Origin: CAYNJG01 sp964397295 | Lineage (GTDB): Bacteria > Planctomycetota > Planctomycetia > Pirellulales > Pirellulaceae | Reading direction: 5' to 3' | DNA length: 64,000 nucleotides | NCBI GenBank assembly: GCA_964397295.1 | Contig: CAYNJG010000006.1 | Coordinates: forward strand, 8,282-72,281 | In this document: in pieces, positions 25,438 through 33,588 of the stretch | Layout of the letters: each line of letters begins with the position of its first letter | Numbering within the stretch: the stretch's first letter is position 1 | The notes under the pieces: model-generated | The model's input: the letters and a program-made list of their open reading frames with translations, nothing else | Told to the model about the DNA's origin: nothing | Database searches by the model: none | Translations under genes and position numbers: made by a program

Positions 25438-28400
25438 TTAAGGGCTCGTAGCCAACACGCGTTCTTCTTCTTCCTCTTGGATAATGATTCGAGGCGTAAC
25501 CATCATCATCAGGGTCTGCGTCTCACGACCGGTGCCCACATTCTTGAACAGTCGATTGATGTACGGCAGCTTACTAAGAATCGGCATGCCGCGTTCTGTC
25601 CTGCCTTCGGCCAGACGTTTAATGCCGCCCATCAGTACCGTCCCGCCATCTGGCACACTCACCGTAGTGCTGACAGATGTTGTCGCGAAGTTCGGTAGCT
25701 GGACGGTCGTACCTTCGGTGAACAACTCTTCGTTAGCGTTGTTCGTCGTGGTGTTGTCATCGGGATCCGTTTCCGTCGAAGAACCGGTCGTCGATGTCGT
25801 ACTGCCTTCAAAGGTGAACGTATCCACGTCCCCAATCTGACTGAACATCGGCAGCATCGTCAGGCGAACGAATCGACGGTCACTAGAGACCACCGCTTGA
25901 ACGCTTAACTGCGTACCCTCCGCCAAGACCATGATTACTGGCTGTTGAGCCACCGCAAAGTCGCCGACAACGGGGATGACGCTCGTGACGAACGGTCGGT
26001 TCGACGTATCGTTGATATTCGCGAACTGACCATTGAATAGCGTGACCTTTGGAGCTTGCATCACATTGGTTCGCGTATCGCCTTGAATCGCTTCGATCAA
26101 GAAGAACGCTTCGATATCACTCAGAATTGCGAAACCAAAGTTCGATGCAATTCCCGGTGCGAAACCACCAAACGTTGGCAAGGCTGCTCCAAAGGAGTCT
26201 TGCGTGAAACTCAAATCGAGGTCGGCGGTTAGGTTACCACTGGGGTCCAAACCGACCGTGATATCGTTACCGCTTGCATCAAACGTACCGTCAGCAATGT
26301 CGGTGTCCGTAAAGCCGGTGTTGTCTCTGATGTCGAAATCAAAGTCGACGCCGATTCGTTCGAAGAAGTTATCTTGCAAGGTGACAAAGCGGACTTCGAT
26401 GGTGACCTGCAAATCTTGCAAGCGTCGAAGCTGTGCCAGAAGGTCCACGATGGCGTCGTGAACTTCCTGTGTGTTGCTTACGACAAGACTCAAGTTGCCA
26501 TCGAACTGTTGAACAGTGCCGGGGCCACCAACATCATCCCACGAGTCTGGCTCGACAGTCGAAGTAATCAGGTTGATAAGCGAATCGAAGTCAGCACCAC
26601 TCGCACCGCCAGAAGCTTGTTGTTGCGGCGTGGGTATGCCAGGGATCGCACTTGTTGAGGCCATCTGAGCCAACGCTGACGAACCGACGTTTTGTTGCTC
26701 TACCGCATTGTCTGCGATTACCAATGGAGCGTTTTGCGATCGGTTCTGTGCGAATCCGCCAGGGCCATAGCCGAGTGCGGAATAAGCTTGTGCGAGTGCT
26801 CCCGCCAAGGCGTTGTCATTGCCGGGCATGAAGTTCGGAATTGGAATCACTAGGTCACCGACGTAGTACGGCTGTGTGTAAACATCACCTGCTCGTGCTG
26901 TTTCACTGGTGATTCGCAGCACTTCGTCTTGAATGACATAGCCGAGTCGATAGGGACCCAGGATCAAGTTCAATACGCTACGCAGCGAAATCTCTTGCGA
27001 AAGGTTCATTGAGACGGGAGTGTCTGTGGTGACGCCTTCAGCCGCTAGGCCTTCGTTGTCAATGAATACGTTGACACCCGTCATGCGACCAAGAGTTTCG
27101 ATCACCTCACCCAAAGGTGCTTGGTCGAATTGAACTTGGACTTTCTTCAACAATGCTCGTTCAATTGCTTGTTCGGCTTCATTGAATCGAGAACCGCCAT
27201 CGGCGAAGACTCCTTCGCGACGTGCCCGCAACGTTTCCCAATCTTTGGGGAACTTGTATGGATCGGTCAGCAGATACGCATCTTCGACGCCCATTTCACT
27301 GCTGTCGTTGGCATATTCGAACATCCGCTGGTTGCGATCTCGGAGATTCATGTTTACATACATACGCTCGGCGAAGCGACTTTTCCAAATCATCGATTCG
27401 GTGATCTCGCTTCGTGGGGCAATCTCACGTGCTTGTCTCGCGAGCACATAGGCTTCCGAGTAGCGTTGTTGATCCATCAACGTATTGAATTCTTCAACAG
27501 TTGAAGCGAGCTGATCTTGAACTTCGACTCGCATGCGACGCTCTCGATCAACTATGGCCAGGACTTCTCGATTTCGTTCGTCGAGTTCGATCTGGCCACG
27601 ATTCGTTTCAATGTAGCGCTCCATCTCCGCAGTATCTTTGTCCAACTTCGTCATCCATCGACGACGAGTATCATTGGGCAAGTCCGCGTCGTCCAGCTTC
27701 TCGCGTAGGGTCTTCATCTTTTCCCACGCGACTTTCGGATTGACTTTCAGTTCACGATTGATTGCCATTTGCTCTCGGCTGACGTCCGCCAACATGCGGC
27801 TCAATCGAGCGGCCTCTTCGCGTTCTTCCGCGGACGATTCCTTGCCTTCGCGACTGAGATCCGTACCTACTAGTTGCAAGTGATCCTGAAGACGCTGCTT
27901 CGTGTTAGCATCCAGCTGGTCCTGCATTGCAAATGCTTGGCGGAAGTAGTCGCGTGCTTCCTCGAGTTCTCGATCGCGAAGTTTCTCTTCGCCCATCTTG
28001 ATCAACTCTTGAGGAGAGATTCCGTAGTTGCCTGGAACTGCCGTAATACCGGTTTGGCTTGGAATGCCTGGCTGGGTGTAAGTCTCATACGGTTGCGAGG
28101 GTGTCGCAACGGTTGGCTGCGGCAGTGTCTGGTTCTCGTACAACTGTGATGGAGCGGCTTGAACAGGTTGTGTCGGAAACGTTGTTGGTGGTGCCTGAAA
28201 TGTACCAGGGTCAGCAATCGGCGTTGATTCTGGCGAAGCTTGGAAAGTCGTCGCAGGTGGTGCTGGACTTATTGTTGTTGGCGCCGAAGTAGCCGGTCCA
28301 GGCAACAATTCGTGCGGCTGTCGTGTGGCAGATCCGCCTGGTACGGTAATGCCAGTGCCGGGTAGGCCTTGCGTTTGCAACGTGACGGGTGCCGGCTGTT

Positions 28401-29142
28401 GCATCAGTGGATTCAATCCAGGTAGCTGCTGAGCGACTCTCTGGACGCCTGGTAGCAACGGCTCCTCTGCTGCAACTTGGCGAACGTAGGTTTGGTCGGT
28501 AGTCGGATCAAACACTGCCGGAGCAACTTTGCCCTGACCATTCGCGCCCACAACCGGAGCAATCGTGCCGGCCATGCGGCGTTGCTTTTGAATTTTCATG
28601 TTCAATTCCCAAGGCGTATCACTGCCTGAGAATCCGACATCAGGAACCTGCAATGCGGCCGCCTGGCGAACGAGCTTATCTGCCTCGTCTAAAGCACCGC
28701 GATTGAAGGCCGCTTTGGCTTGTGCCATCATGGCCCGAGCTTGGACGGCTGGTTGCGTTGGCAAGGAAACAATGTTGTCTTTGAGTTGACTTGGCATCAA
28801 CTTGCCAGGCTGACTCGCAATAGGTTTTCCAGTCGCTTTGGCCTGAGCACTCTTCAATCGGTCCAAGTCTTTTCGAGCCTTTTCAGGACTATCAGAAAAC
28901 CTGCTAAGCAAGCCGCCCTGGTCTATGCCCAGTTTCTCGGATTGAAGAATGAACCGTTCGGCTAACTCAAGGTTTCCACCCTTCATTGCTAAACGTGCAC
29001 GGCGAAGAAACTCGTTCGCTTGCTTTTTGGAATCTACGGCTCCAGCAACAGTATCTGATGCGGTTGGCGATTGAGCCAAAACAGGCGAACCAATCACTCC
29101 AAGGCACAGTATCAAGAGCAAGCCGATTGTTTTCGCGTTCAT
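25438..29142 (-). CDS. Very large secretin-family outer membrane protein (GspD/PilQ-like)
   Basis: About 1234 residues, nearly twice the usual secretin. Signal peptide (MNAKTIGLLLILCLGVIGSPVLA), then two helical TPR-like stretches (about 35-150), a Pro/Thr/Gln-rich linker (about 225-375), a second helical region (about 380-620), an STN/N0-type domain (FDQAPLGEVIETLGRMTGVNVFID), and a C-terminal secretin barrel domain with VTIEVRFVTLQ, VMQAPKVTLFNGQ, VSVPDGGTVLMGG and MPILSKLPYINRLFKN. The expected role is a gated outer-membrane channel for type II secretion or type IV pili. The start was chosen at ATG 29142 with AAGGAGG 12 bases before; TTG 29148 is equally well placed. A terminator follows. 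The motor genes pilT and pilB-like are 1 kb downstream. Confidence 0.9.
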   Translation of the reverse strand: MNAKTIGLLLILCLGVIGSPVLAQSPTASDTVAGAVDSKKQANEFLRRARLAMKGGNLELAERFILQSEKLGIDQGGLLSRFSDSPEKARKDLDRLKSAQAKATGKPIASQPGKLMPSQLKDNIVSLPTQPAVQARAMMAQAKAAFNRGALDEADKLVRQAAALQVPDVGFSGSDTPWELNMKIQKQRRMAGTIAPVVGANGQGKVAPAVFDPTTDQTYVRQVAAEEPLLPGVQRVAQQLPGLNPLMQQPAPVTLQTQGLPGTGITVPGGSATRQPHELLPGPATSAPTTISPAPPATTFQASPESTPIADPGTFQAPPTTFPTQPVQAAPSQLYENQTLPQPTVATPSQPYETYTQPGIPSQTGITAVPGNYGISPQELIKMGEEKLRDRELEEARDYFRQAFAMQDQLDANTKQRLQDHLQLVGTDLSREGKESSAEEREEAARLSRMLADVSREQMAINRELKVNPKVAWEKMKTLREKLDDADLPNDTRRRWMTKLDKDTAEMERYIETNRGQIELDERNREVLAIVDRERRMRVEVQDQLASTVEEFNTLMDQQRYSEAYVLARQAREIAPRSEITESMIWKSRFAERMYVNMNLRDRNQRMFEYANDSSEMGVEDAYLLTDPYKFPKDWETLRARREGVFADGGSRFNEAEQAIERALLKKVQVQFDQAPLGEVIETLGRMTGVNVFIDNEGLAAEGVTTDTPVSMNLSQEISLRSVLNLILGPYRLGYVIQDEVLRITSETARAGDVYTQPYYVGDLVIPIPNFMPGNDNALAGALAQAYSALGYGPGGFAQNRSQNAPLVIADNAVEQQNVGSSALAQMASTSAIPGIPTPQQQASGGASGADFDSLINLITSTVEPDSWDDVGGPGTVQQFDGNLSLVVSNTQEVHDAIVDLLAQLRRLQDLQVTIEVRFVTLQDNFFERIGVDFDFDIRDNTGFTDTDIADGTFDASGNDITVGLDPSGNLTADLDLSFTQDSFGAALPTFGGFAPGIASNFGFAILSDIEAFFLIEAIQGDTRTNVMQAPKVTLFNGQFANINDTSNRPFVTSVIPVVGDFAVAQQPVIMVLAEGTQLSVQAVVSSDRRFVRLTMLPMFSQIGDVDTFTFEGSTTSTTGSSTETDPDDNTTTNNANEELFTEGTTVQLPNFATTSVSTTVSVPDGGTVLMGGIKRLAEGRTERGMPILSKLPYINRLFKNVGTGRETQTLMMMVTPRIIIQEEEEERVLATSP

Positions 29143-29656
29143 ATTCAACGCGAGCCTCCTTGCAGATTTTAGAGAATGGTGAATTGACCGACCGGACACA
29201 CCGCAGGAATCTGTTCGACGAATGTCTAACAGACAATTCATCATTCGTTGCTGATCGTTATTGAACATCCTTGTTCCTTGCTTGGTGCTCGTGGCCTACT
29301 CGACAATGAACCTGGCACCCGCCGAACGCTCATCGACTCACTTTTTGCGCGTAAGACTCCGCAGAAAGATAATTGAGTGGGCGTTAATTACTGGGCAGAA
29401 ACAGGCTAGTCAACAGCAGTTTCTGATCAATCTAAGAATCTCTTTTGCGACTTTCACTAGCACCATCAGCAGCATGACACAGCATGCAGAAACTGCCGTC
29501 ACGGTAAGAATGCATTGCAGCCACATAACTGCTAAATCGCTATTGAGAGCGAAGAAAACTTCGTTTTGGCCGATGGTACCGTCTCACAAAGCCGCTTTGA
29601 GGAAAGAGGCTGGGAGCGGTTACCTCTGTCGATTACTTAATTCCACACGAGAATCC
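29143..29656. other. Intergenic region upstream of the secretin gene
   Basis: About 500 bases with no supported gene. A plus-strand open frame (29261-29773) crosses it, but it runs through the terminator at 29681-29715 and into the PEP-CTERM gene and has no family features. A weak minus-strand promoter lies within (see 29385-29413). Confidence 0.6.
29385..29413 (-). promoter_or_regulatory. Weak promoter candidate for the secretin gene
   Basis: Minus-strand TTGACT (29413-29408), 17-bp spacer, then TAATTA (29390-29385). The -35 is good (5 of 6) but the -10 is poor (2 of 6). It would give a leader of about 240 nt. Offered only as the best candidate in the region. Confidence 0.25.
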
Positions 29657-29677
29657 GTGGTCCAAAGTATGGACCAC
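29657..29677. repeat. Perfect inverted repeat next to terminator
   Basis: GTGGTCCA (29657-29664), 5-nt spacer AAGTA, TGGACCAC (29670-29677). The 8-bp arms are perfect. It lies 10 bases beyond the PEP-CTERM terminator and upstream of the secretin gene on the minus strand, so it could be an operator for that gene or a second hairpin. Confidence 0.5.
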
Positions 29678-29680
29678 AAC

Positions 29681-29715
29681 AAAAAAATCCGGCGACCACT
29701 GAGTGATCGCCGGAT
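29681..29715 (-). terminator. Rho-independent terminator of the PEP-CTERM gene
   Basis: Stem ATCCGGCGA/TCGCCGGAT (29687-29695 with 29707-29715), 11-nt loop, and a T-run on the minus strand (plus-strand As at 29681-29687). It is located 30 bases after the stop of the gene at 29746-30411. Confidence 0.9.
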
Positions 29716-29745
29716 CAAGATTTATCAATTCGTTGCTACCGCAGT

Positions 29746-30411
29746 TTACGACTGCTTGCGACGTCGAACGTAGATCAATCCGCCTAGGCCGAAGAGCCCA
29801 GCCATTACCATCGCCGAAGATGGCTCAGGAACAGCTTGTGATACAGCCGGCTCAGCGAACGTGTAGAACACGCCGTTAGCGCCTACCGATTCATGGTAGC
29901 CGATCGAGATAGCGGTAACGTCACCCGAAAGTTGCAAAACTGCATCGCCTTCTCCGTTGAATCCAGCATTGCTGGATTGCAAGAAGTCGTTTGTCGTTCC
30001 TGTTCCAGGAATAAGCGAGATACTTGGGCTTGCATCGACAAGCGCCAAGGTTCCGCCGACGACGTTGATTTCTGCAAGCGAACTTGAATCAAAGTTCTCG
30101 ATGTAGAACAACGTTCCGTCCACCAAAGGTGAATCGAACGTGAAAGTTTGAAATGTGTTGACTTCAGCCAAAACGGTGAGGCCGACTGCAGAGGGCGACA
30201 ATGGCAGGCTGCCGTCCCACTGACTTGGACCGAATTGGCCAGGTGAAAGACCGACGATCGGTGCCGTCGAGATTGCATTAATGTTGATTCCACTGGGTAG
30301 ACTGCCACTGGCTGTACTAGCCGTGGTGGCGGACCAAGTGGCTGGTGTAACAGAAGCGTTTGCAGTCGCAACGCTTGCCGCTAACACCAATAAGGAAAGT
30401 GCGTACTTCAT
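29746..30411 (-). CDS. PEP-CTERM sorting-domain exported protein
   Basis: 221-residue secreted protein. Signal peptide MKYALSLLVLAASVATANA, a beta-rich Ser/Gly middle region, then the PEP-CTERM tail: VPEPSS, a hydrophobic helix (AMVMAGLFGLGGLIY) and VRRRKQS. Such tails are recognised by an exosortase, and the cargo is anchored or released at the cell surface, often with exopolysaccharide. The start at 30411 was chosen for the signal peptide and a GAGGAC just upstream; the frame is open to 30471. The body (about 20-195) was not recognised. An 8-bp inverted repeat sits 28 bases upstream of the start. Confidence 0.9.
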   Translation of the reverse strand: MKYALSLLVLAASVATANASVTPATWSATTASTASGSLPSGININAISTAPIVGLSPGQFGPSQWDGSLPLSPSAVGLTVLAEVNTFQTFTFDSPLVDGTLFYIENFDSSSLAEINVVGGTLALVDASPSISLIPGTGTTNDFLQSSNAGFNGEGDAVLQLSGDVTAISIGYHESVGANGVFYTFAEPAVSQAVPEPSSAMVMAGLFGLGGLIYVRRRKQS

Positions 30412-30768
30412 TGTCCTCGACTCGTAAATTAAATAGTGGTTGGAAACCCCAGCTTTCCAACGTAGTTGCAACTTGCCACAGCACCTAAATATTTACAAAT
30501 AAAATCCTGCACTAGCGCCAGACGGATGAAAAACTCTCTGAACAAACTGTGTGTTACGTACCAGTTCTATTACAAACCGTTTCGCGGAATTGATTAAATC
30601 CTCACAACGCACGTCGATCAGAATGCGAATCATGTGCTTGTAAAAATAGGTGAAGCCCGGCGCACGCTGTCTTACTTTTGCATCAACGATCGACTGATAT
30701 CGCGTCTAAATCTTTGCAGAGAACAAACGTGGAAAGCACGCGGCAATTCCTTTCGCACAGGCACTCGC
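30412..30768. other. AT-rich intergenic region upstream of the PEP-CTERM gene
   Basis: About 357 bases without a supported gene, between the PEP-CTERM start and the end of the DUF1080 gene. It holds the inverted repeat at 30439-30461 and AT-rich tracts (for example TTTGTAAATATTTAGG on the minus strand near 30485-30500) that may carry the promoter. No clean -35/-10 pair was found. Confidence 0.55.
30439..30461. promoter_or_regulatory. Perfect inverted repeat in the PEP-CTERM gene leader (operator candidate)
   Basis: GTTGGAAA (30439-30446), 7-nt spacer, TTTCCAAC (30454-30461). The arms are perfect over 8 bp. Located 28-50 bases upstream of the PEP-CTERM start codon, where a repressor or an RNA hairpin could control expression. 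There is no T-tract, so it is not a terminator. Confidence 0.5.
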
Positions 30769-31848
30769 TTACCAAGCGTTTGAAACCGGAGCTGTCGCTA
30801 ATTCGGCTGGAGCTCGCGAACGACCAAGGTCTATCAACCAAATGTTGCGATATCGCACGGGGTTGCTGTGGTCTTGCAGCTTGATGGGGCGATCCGTATC
30901 AGCTTCCTCGCGGCCCGCGCCGGTTTTACGTTCGAGTTCGAAATTGTCGTGGACGGCAACACCATTGTGGAGCAGCGTGATACGTGCGTTTTGAATCTTG
31001 TTGCCCTCGCCGTCAAATTTCGGCGAACGAAACGTTAGATCGTAAGTCTGCCACTGCAACGGCGGCAGGCACATATTCTGATTCGGTCGCTGGTAGCGAT
31101 AGAGCGCTCCGCATTCGTTTTCAATACCTTCCAATCCAAATGAATCAAGCACCTGGACTTCGTAACTGCTCTGTAGGTAGATACCGCTGTTTGCACGGTC
31201 TTGACCACGTGCGTAAGGCATATAGGGCAGGCGATATTCGACGTGCAGAGTAAAGTCGCGAAAACGAGAAACCAGCTCGGTTCCTTCTACTAATAGGCCT
31301 TTGTCTGTCATCTTTCCATTTACGAACTGGGTCGTATCGTGACCATCGAAAAGCGTATATGCGTTCGAGGGCGCGGGCTTTCCCAGCGTTGGGCTGGTGC
31401 GAGTGACTTTTGAGAGTTCGCCAATGATTCGGCCATCCTTGTTGTAAACCGATGGTCCGCCGTTCACGATCTCAAAACGTGCATTGTCACTTTCCAAAAC
31501 CAGCAAGTCGCCATCTCGCCTACCGTTTACTTTTTCTCGGTCGACGCCGTTCCAGCCTGTTCCAGGCAAGCCACCTTGATAGTACATTCCGCCGAACACG
31601 CCATCGCCCAACGCGGTAATTTGCAAACCAACCGGTTGTTTCACGCCATCTTTGTCGACCTTGCCCTCGTATTCACCAGCAAGGCCGAAATCGCGATCGA
31701 CATTAGCTATGTCGACGACCGCGAATTTCTTTCGTTCTTCCGGTTCGTCGGCCAGTGACATGCTCGCGAATAAGATGGTTAGCAAAAGCGTGAGGCACGA
31801 AAGCAAGCTCGAACGAGAGGAAGTACGAAGGTAGGCGTTTCCAAACAT
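30769..31848 (-). CDS. DUF1080 (3-keto-disaccharide hydrolase family) exported protein
   Basis: 359-residue protein with signal peptide (about 1-33, LLSCLTLLLTILFASMSLA). Residues 45-165 form an N-terminal domain with GEYEGKV and GGMYYQGGLPGTGW. The C-terminal DUF1080 laminin-G-like domain has LFDGHDTTQFVNG, FTLHVEYRLPYMPYARGQDRANSG and GIYLQSSYEVQVLDSFG. DUF1080 proteins act on or bind modified disaccharides and are very numerous in planctomycetes; some are 3-keto-glucoside hydrolases. The start is ATG 31848, chosen by the signal peptide. It is divergent from the small gene at 31950. The carbohydrate target is unknown. Confidence 0.9.
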   Translation of the reverse strand: MFGNAYLRTSSRSSLLSCLTLLLTILFASMSLADEPEERKKFAVVDIANVDRDFGLAGEYEGKVDKDGVKQPVGLQITALGDGVFGGMYYQGGLPGTGWNGVDREKVNGRRDGDLLVLESDNARFEIVNGGPSVYNKDGRIIGELSKVTRTSPTLGKPAPSNAYTLFDGHDTTQFVNGKMTDKGLLVEGTELVSRFRDFTLHVEYRLPYMPYARGQDRANSGIYLQSSYEVQVLDSFGLEGIENECGALYRYQRPNQNMCLPPLQWQTYDLTFRSPKFDGEGNKIQNARITLLHNGVAVHDNFELERKTGAGREEADTDRPIKLQDHSNPVRYRNIWLIDLGRSRAPAELATAPVSNAW

Positions 31849-31949
31849 GACAAGGTCTTCTAAAAAAGGACACGGACTCAAGAACCTAACCGTGAAGGAT
31901 AAACCAACCACTTGCTGACTTCGAGCAGTAGTAAGGGGTTTTAACGCCA

Positions 31950-32342
31950 ATGAAACAGCCACATATCATTCGACTTCGCGGACCTTGGCAACGCCAACTC
32001 ATTGAAGGTCCCGATCTCCCAGTCAAAACGATAACGATGCCAAACAGTTGGGCCGAGGACTTAGGCGCCGACTTCGTGGGTGCTGTTGAGTACCAACGCT
32101 TCTTCAATTGCCCAACGGGAATCGACGAAGCAACCAGCATCCAGCTGGCGTTCACAGAGATTAAGGGCCAAGCCACCATTTGGTTGAACTCGGAGCAACT
32201 CCCAACCACCGACATCGCGCCAGTCGTCTCGTGCGACGTCACCGGACAACTAAAAAGACGGAACGAACTTCGCGTGCAAATCGTTGCAATCGGCGAACCC
32301 GACGGTGGAATGGTAGGTGAAGTCCAATTGAAAATTGGCTAA
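31950..32342 (+). CDS. Small stand-alone GH2-type sugar-binding beta-sandwich protein
   Basis: 130-residue protein with no signal peptide. The order RLRGPWQRQ, MPNSWAEDLG, VEYQRFFNCP, QLAFTEIKGQATIWLN and LKRRNELRVQI resembles the N-terminal sugar-binding domain of glycoside hydrolase family 2, where one finds G-x-W, a YRR/F strand, a G-x-A-x-V-x-x-N strand and a C-terminal N-x-L strand. The catalytic barrel is absent. It overlaps the frame of the downstream DUF1080 gene but ends 38 bases before that gene's chosen start. An AAGGGG about 12 bases upstream may serve for initiation. It may be a free accessory module; function unknown. Confidence 0.75.
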   Translation: MKQPHIIRLRGPWQRQLIEGPDLPVKTITMPNSWAEDLGADFVGAVEYQRFFNCPTGIDEATSIQLAFTEIKGQATIWLNSEQLPTTDIAPVVSCDVTGQLKRRNELRVQIVAIGEPDGGMVGEVQLKIG

Positions 32343-32379
32343 GCTCACACTTGCCCTCAAACAATTAAAAGGAAATTCG

Positions 32380-33588
32380 ATGCGAACTGGTTCACGATGT
32401 GTGTGGCGGACTCTTATCTGCTTAGCGATCTTCTTTTTTCCGGTCGTGACGCTTTCTCAGACGCCCGATAACTTTCTCGGTGAAAACGGAATCCTCACCC
32501 AAGAAGAGCTGAATGACGGTTGGATTGCCCTGTTCGACGGCGAGACACTGTTCGGCTGGCGTCCTCAACCGGCCGCAAACTTCTTAGTCGAAGACGGCGC
32601 GATCGTAGTCAACAAAGGCGCGCAATGTCTGCTCTGCACAACTACGCAGTTCAGTGACTACATACTGAAGGTCGATTTCCGTTGTGACGAAAGTACGAAC
32701 AGCGGGATATTCTTACGAACGTCGCCCAAGCCTTCCGACGTCGAGAAAGATTGCTTCGAACTAAACATCGCACCGCCAGACAATCCATTTCCAACTGGCA
32801 GTTTCGTGAAGCTCCAAAAATACGACGGCCACAAGCCGGACGGCGAATGGCATAGCTATGAGGTCACGTTGTTGGGCGGGAGAGCCACAGTCAAGCTCGA
32901 TGGTGAGGTTGTGTTGGAATACGAAAAGCCGGATGCCGTGGGACGTGGGTTTATCGGTCTGCAACACAATAACGGTCATGTTGAATTTAAGAACATAAAG
33001 CTCAAGCCGCTCGAAACCGAACCAATATTCAATGAGAAAGATCTCACTGGTTGGAAGACGTACCCGGACATGGCCAGCAAATTTGAAGTCACGCCAGAGG
33101 GCACTCTTTCGATGACCAACGGCAAGGGAATGCTCGAAACTGAAGGACACTACGGTGACTTCGTTTTGCAAATTGAAGCCATCTCACACGGTCCTCATCT
33201 GAATTCGGGGGTCTTTTTTCGCTGCATTCCTGGCGAAGAAATGAATGGCTATGAAAGCCAAATCCAGAACGGCATCGTGGACGGCGACCGTAAAAAACCG
33301 ATGGACGCTGGTACTGGCGCCATCTTTCGCCGCAAGAATGCTCGATACGTAGCGGCCGACGACCACGAGTGGTTTGCAAAAACCATCATCGCGGAAGGCC
33401 CGCATTTTGCGATTTGGGTAAATGGCTACTTGGTCACGGACTGGGTCGATCGACGCAAAGCCGACAAGAATCCACGTCGCGGATTGCGAACTGAGCCGGG
33501 GTCGCTCATTCTGCAAGGTCATGACCCGACGACAAATTTTTCGTTCCGAAATCTACGCATTGTCGAAATGAAACCGCGATATGAGTAG
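32380..33588 (+). CDS. Two-domain DUF1080 exported protein
   Basis: 402-residue protein with signal peptide (about 1-27) and two DUF1080 laminin-G-like domains. The first opens with WIALFDGETLFGWRPQ and has DFRCDESTNSGIFLRT. The second opens near NEKDLTGWKTYPDM and has SGVFFRCIPGEEMNGYESQIQNG. Both end in the typical FKNIKLKPL or FRNLRIVEM strand. The start is ATG 32380, with AAAGGAAA about 7 bases upstream. Its stop lies inside the next gene (8-base overlap), linking it to the aminotransferase. Internal duplication of the domain suggests bivalent carbohydrate binding or hydrolysis at the envelope. Confidence 0.9.
   Translation: MRTGSRCVWRTLICLAIFFFPVVTLSQTPDNFLGENGILTQEELNDGWIALFDGETLFGWRPQPAANFLVEDGAIVVNKGAQCLLCTTTQFSDYILKVDFRCDESTNSGIFLRTSPKPSDVEKDCFELNIAPPDNPFPTGSFVKLQKYDGHKPDGEWHSYEVTLLGGRATVKLDGEVVLEYEKPDAVGRGFIGLQHNNGHVEFKNIKLKPLETEPIFNEKDLTGWKTYPDMASKFEVTPEGTLSMTNGKGMLETEGHYGDFVLQIEAISHGPHLNSGVFFRCIPGEEMNGYESQIQNGIVDGDRKKPMDAGTGAIFRRKNARYVAADDHEWFAKTIIAEGPHFAIWVNGYLVTDWVDRRKADKNPRRGLRTEPGSLILQGHDPTTNFSFRNLRIVEMKPRYE

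Noticed and set aside
29261..29773. 170-residue plus-strand open frame in the secretin upstream region
   Set aside because: It reads through the PEP-CTERM terminator and ends inside that gene; sequence is basic and without motifs.
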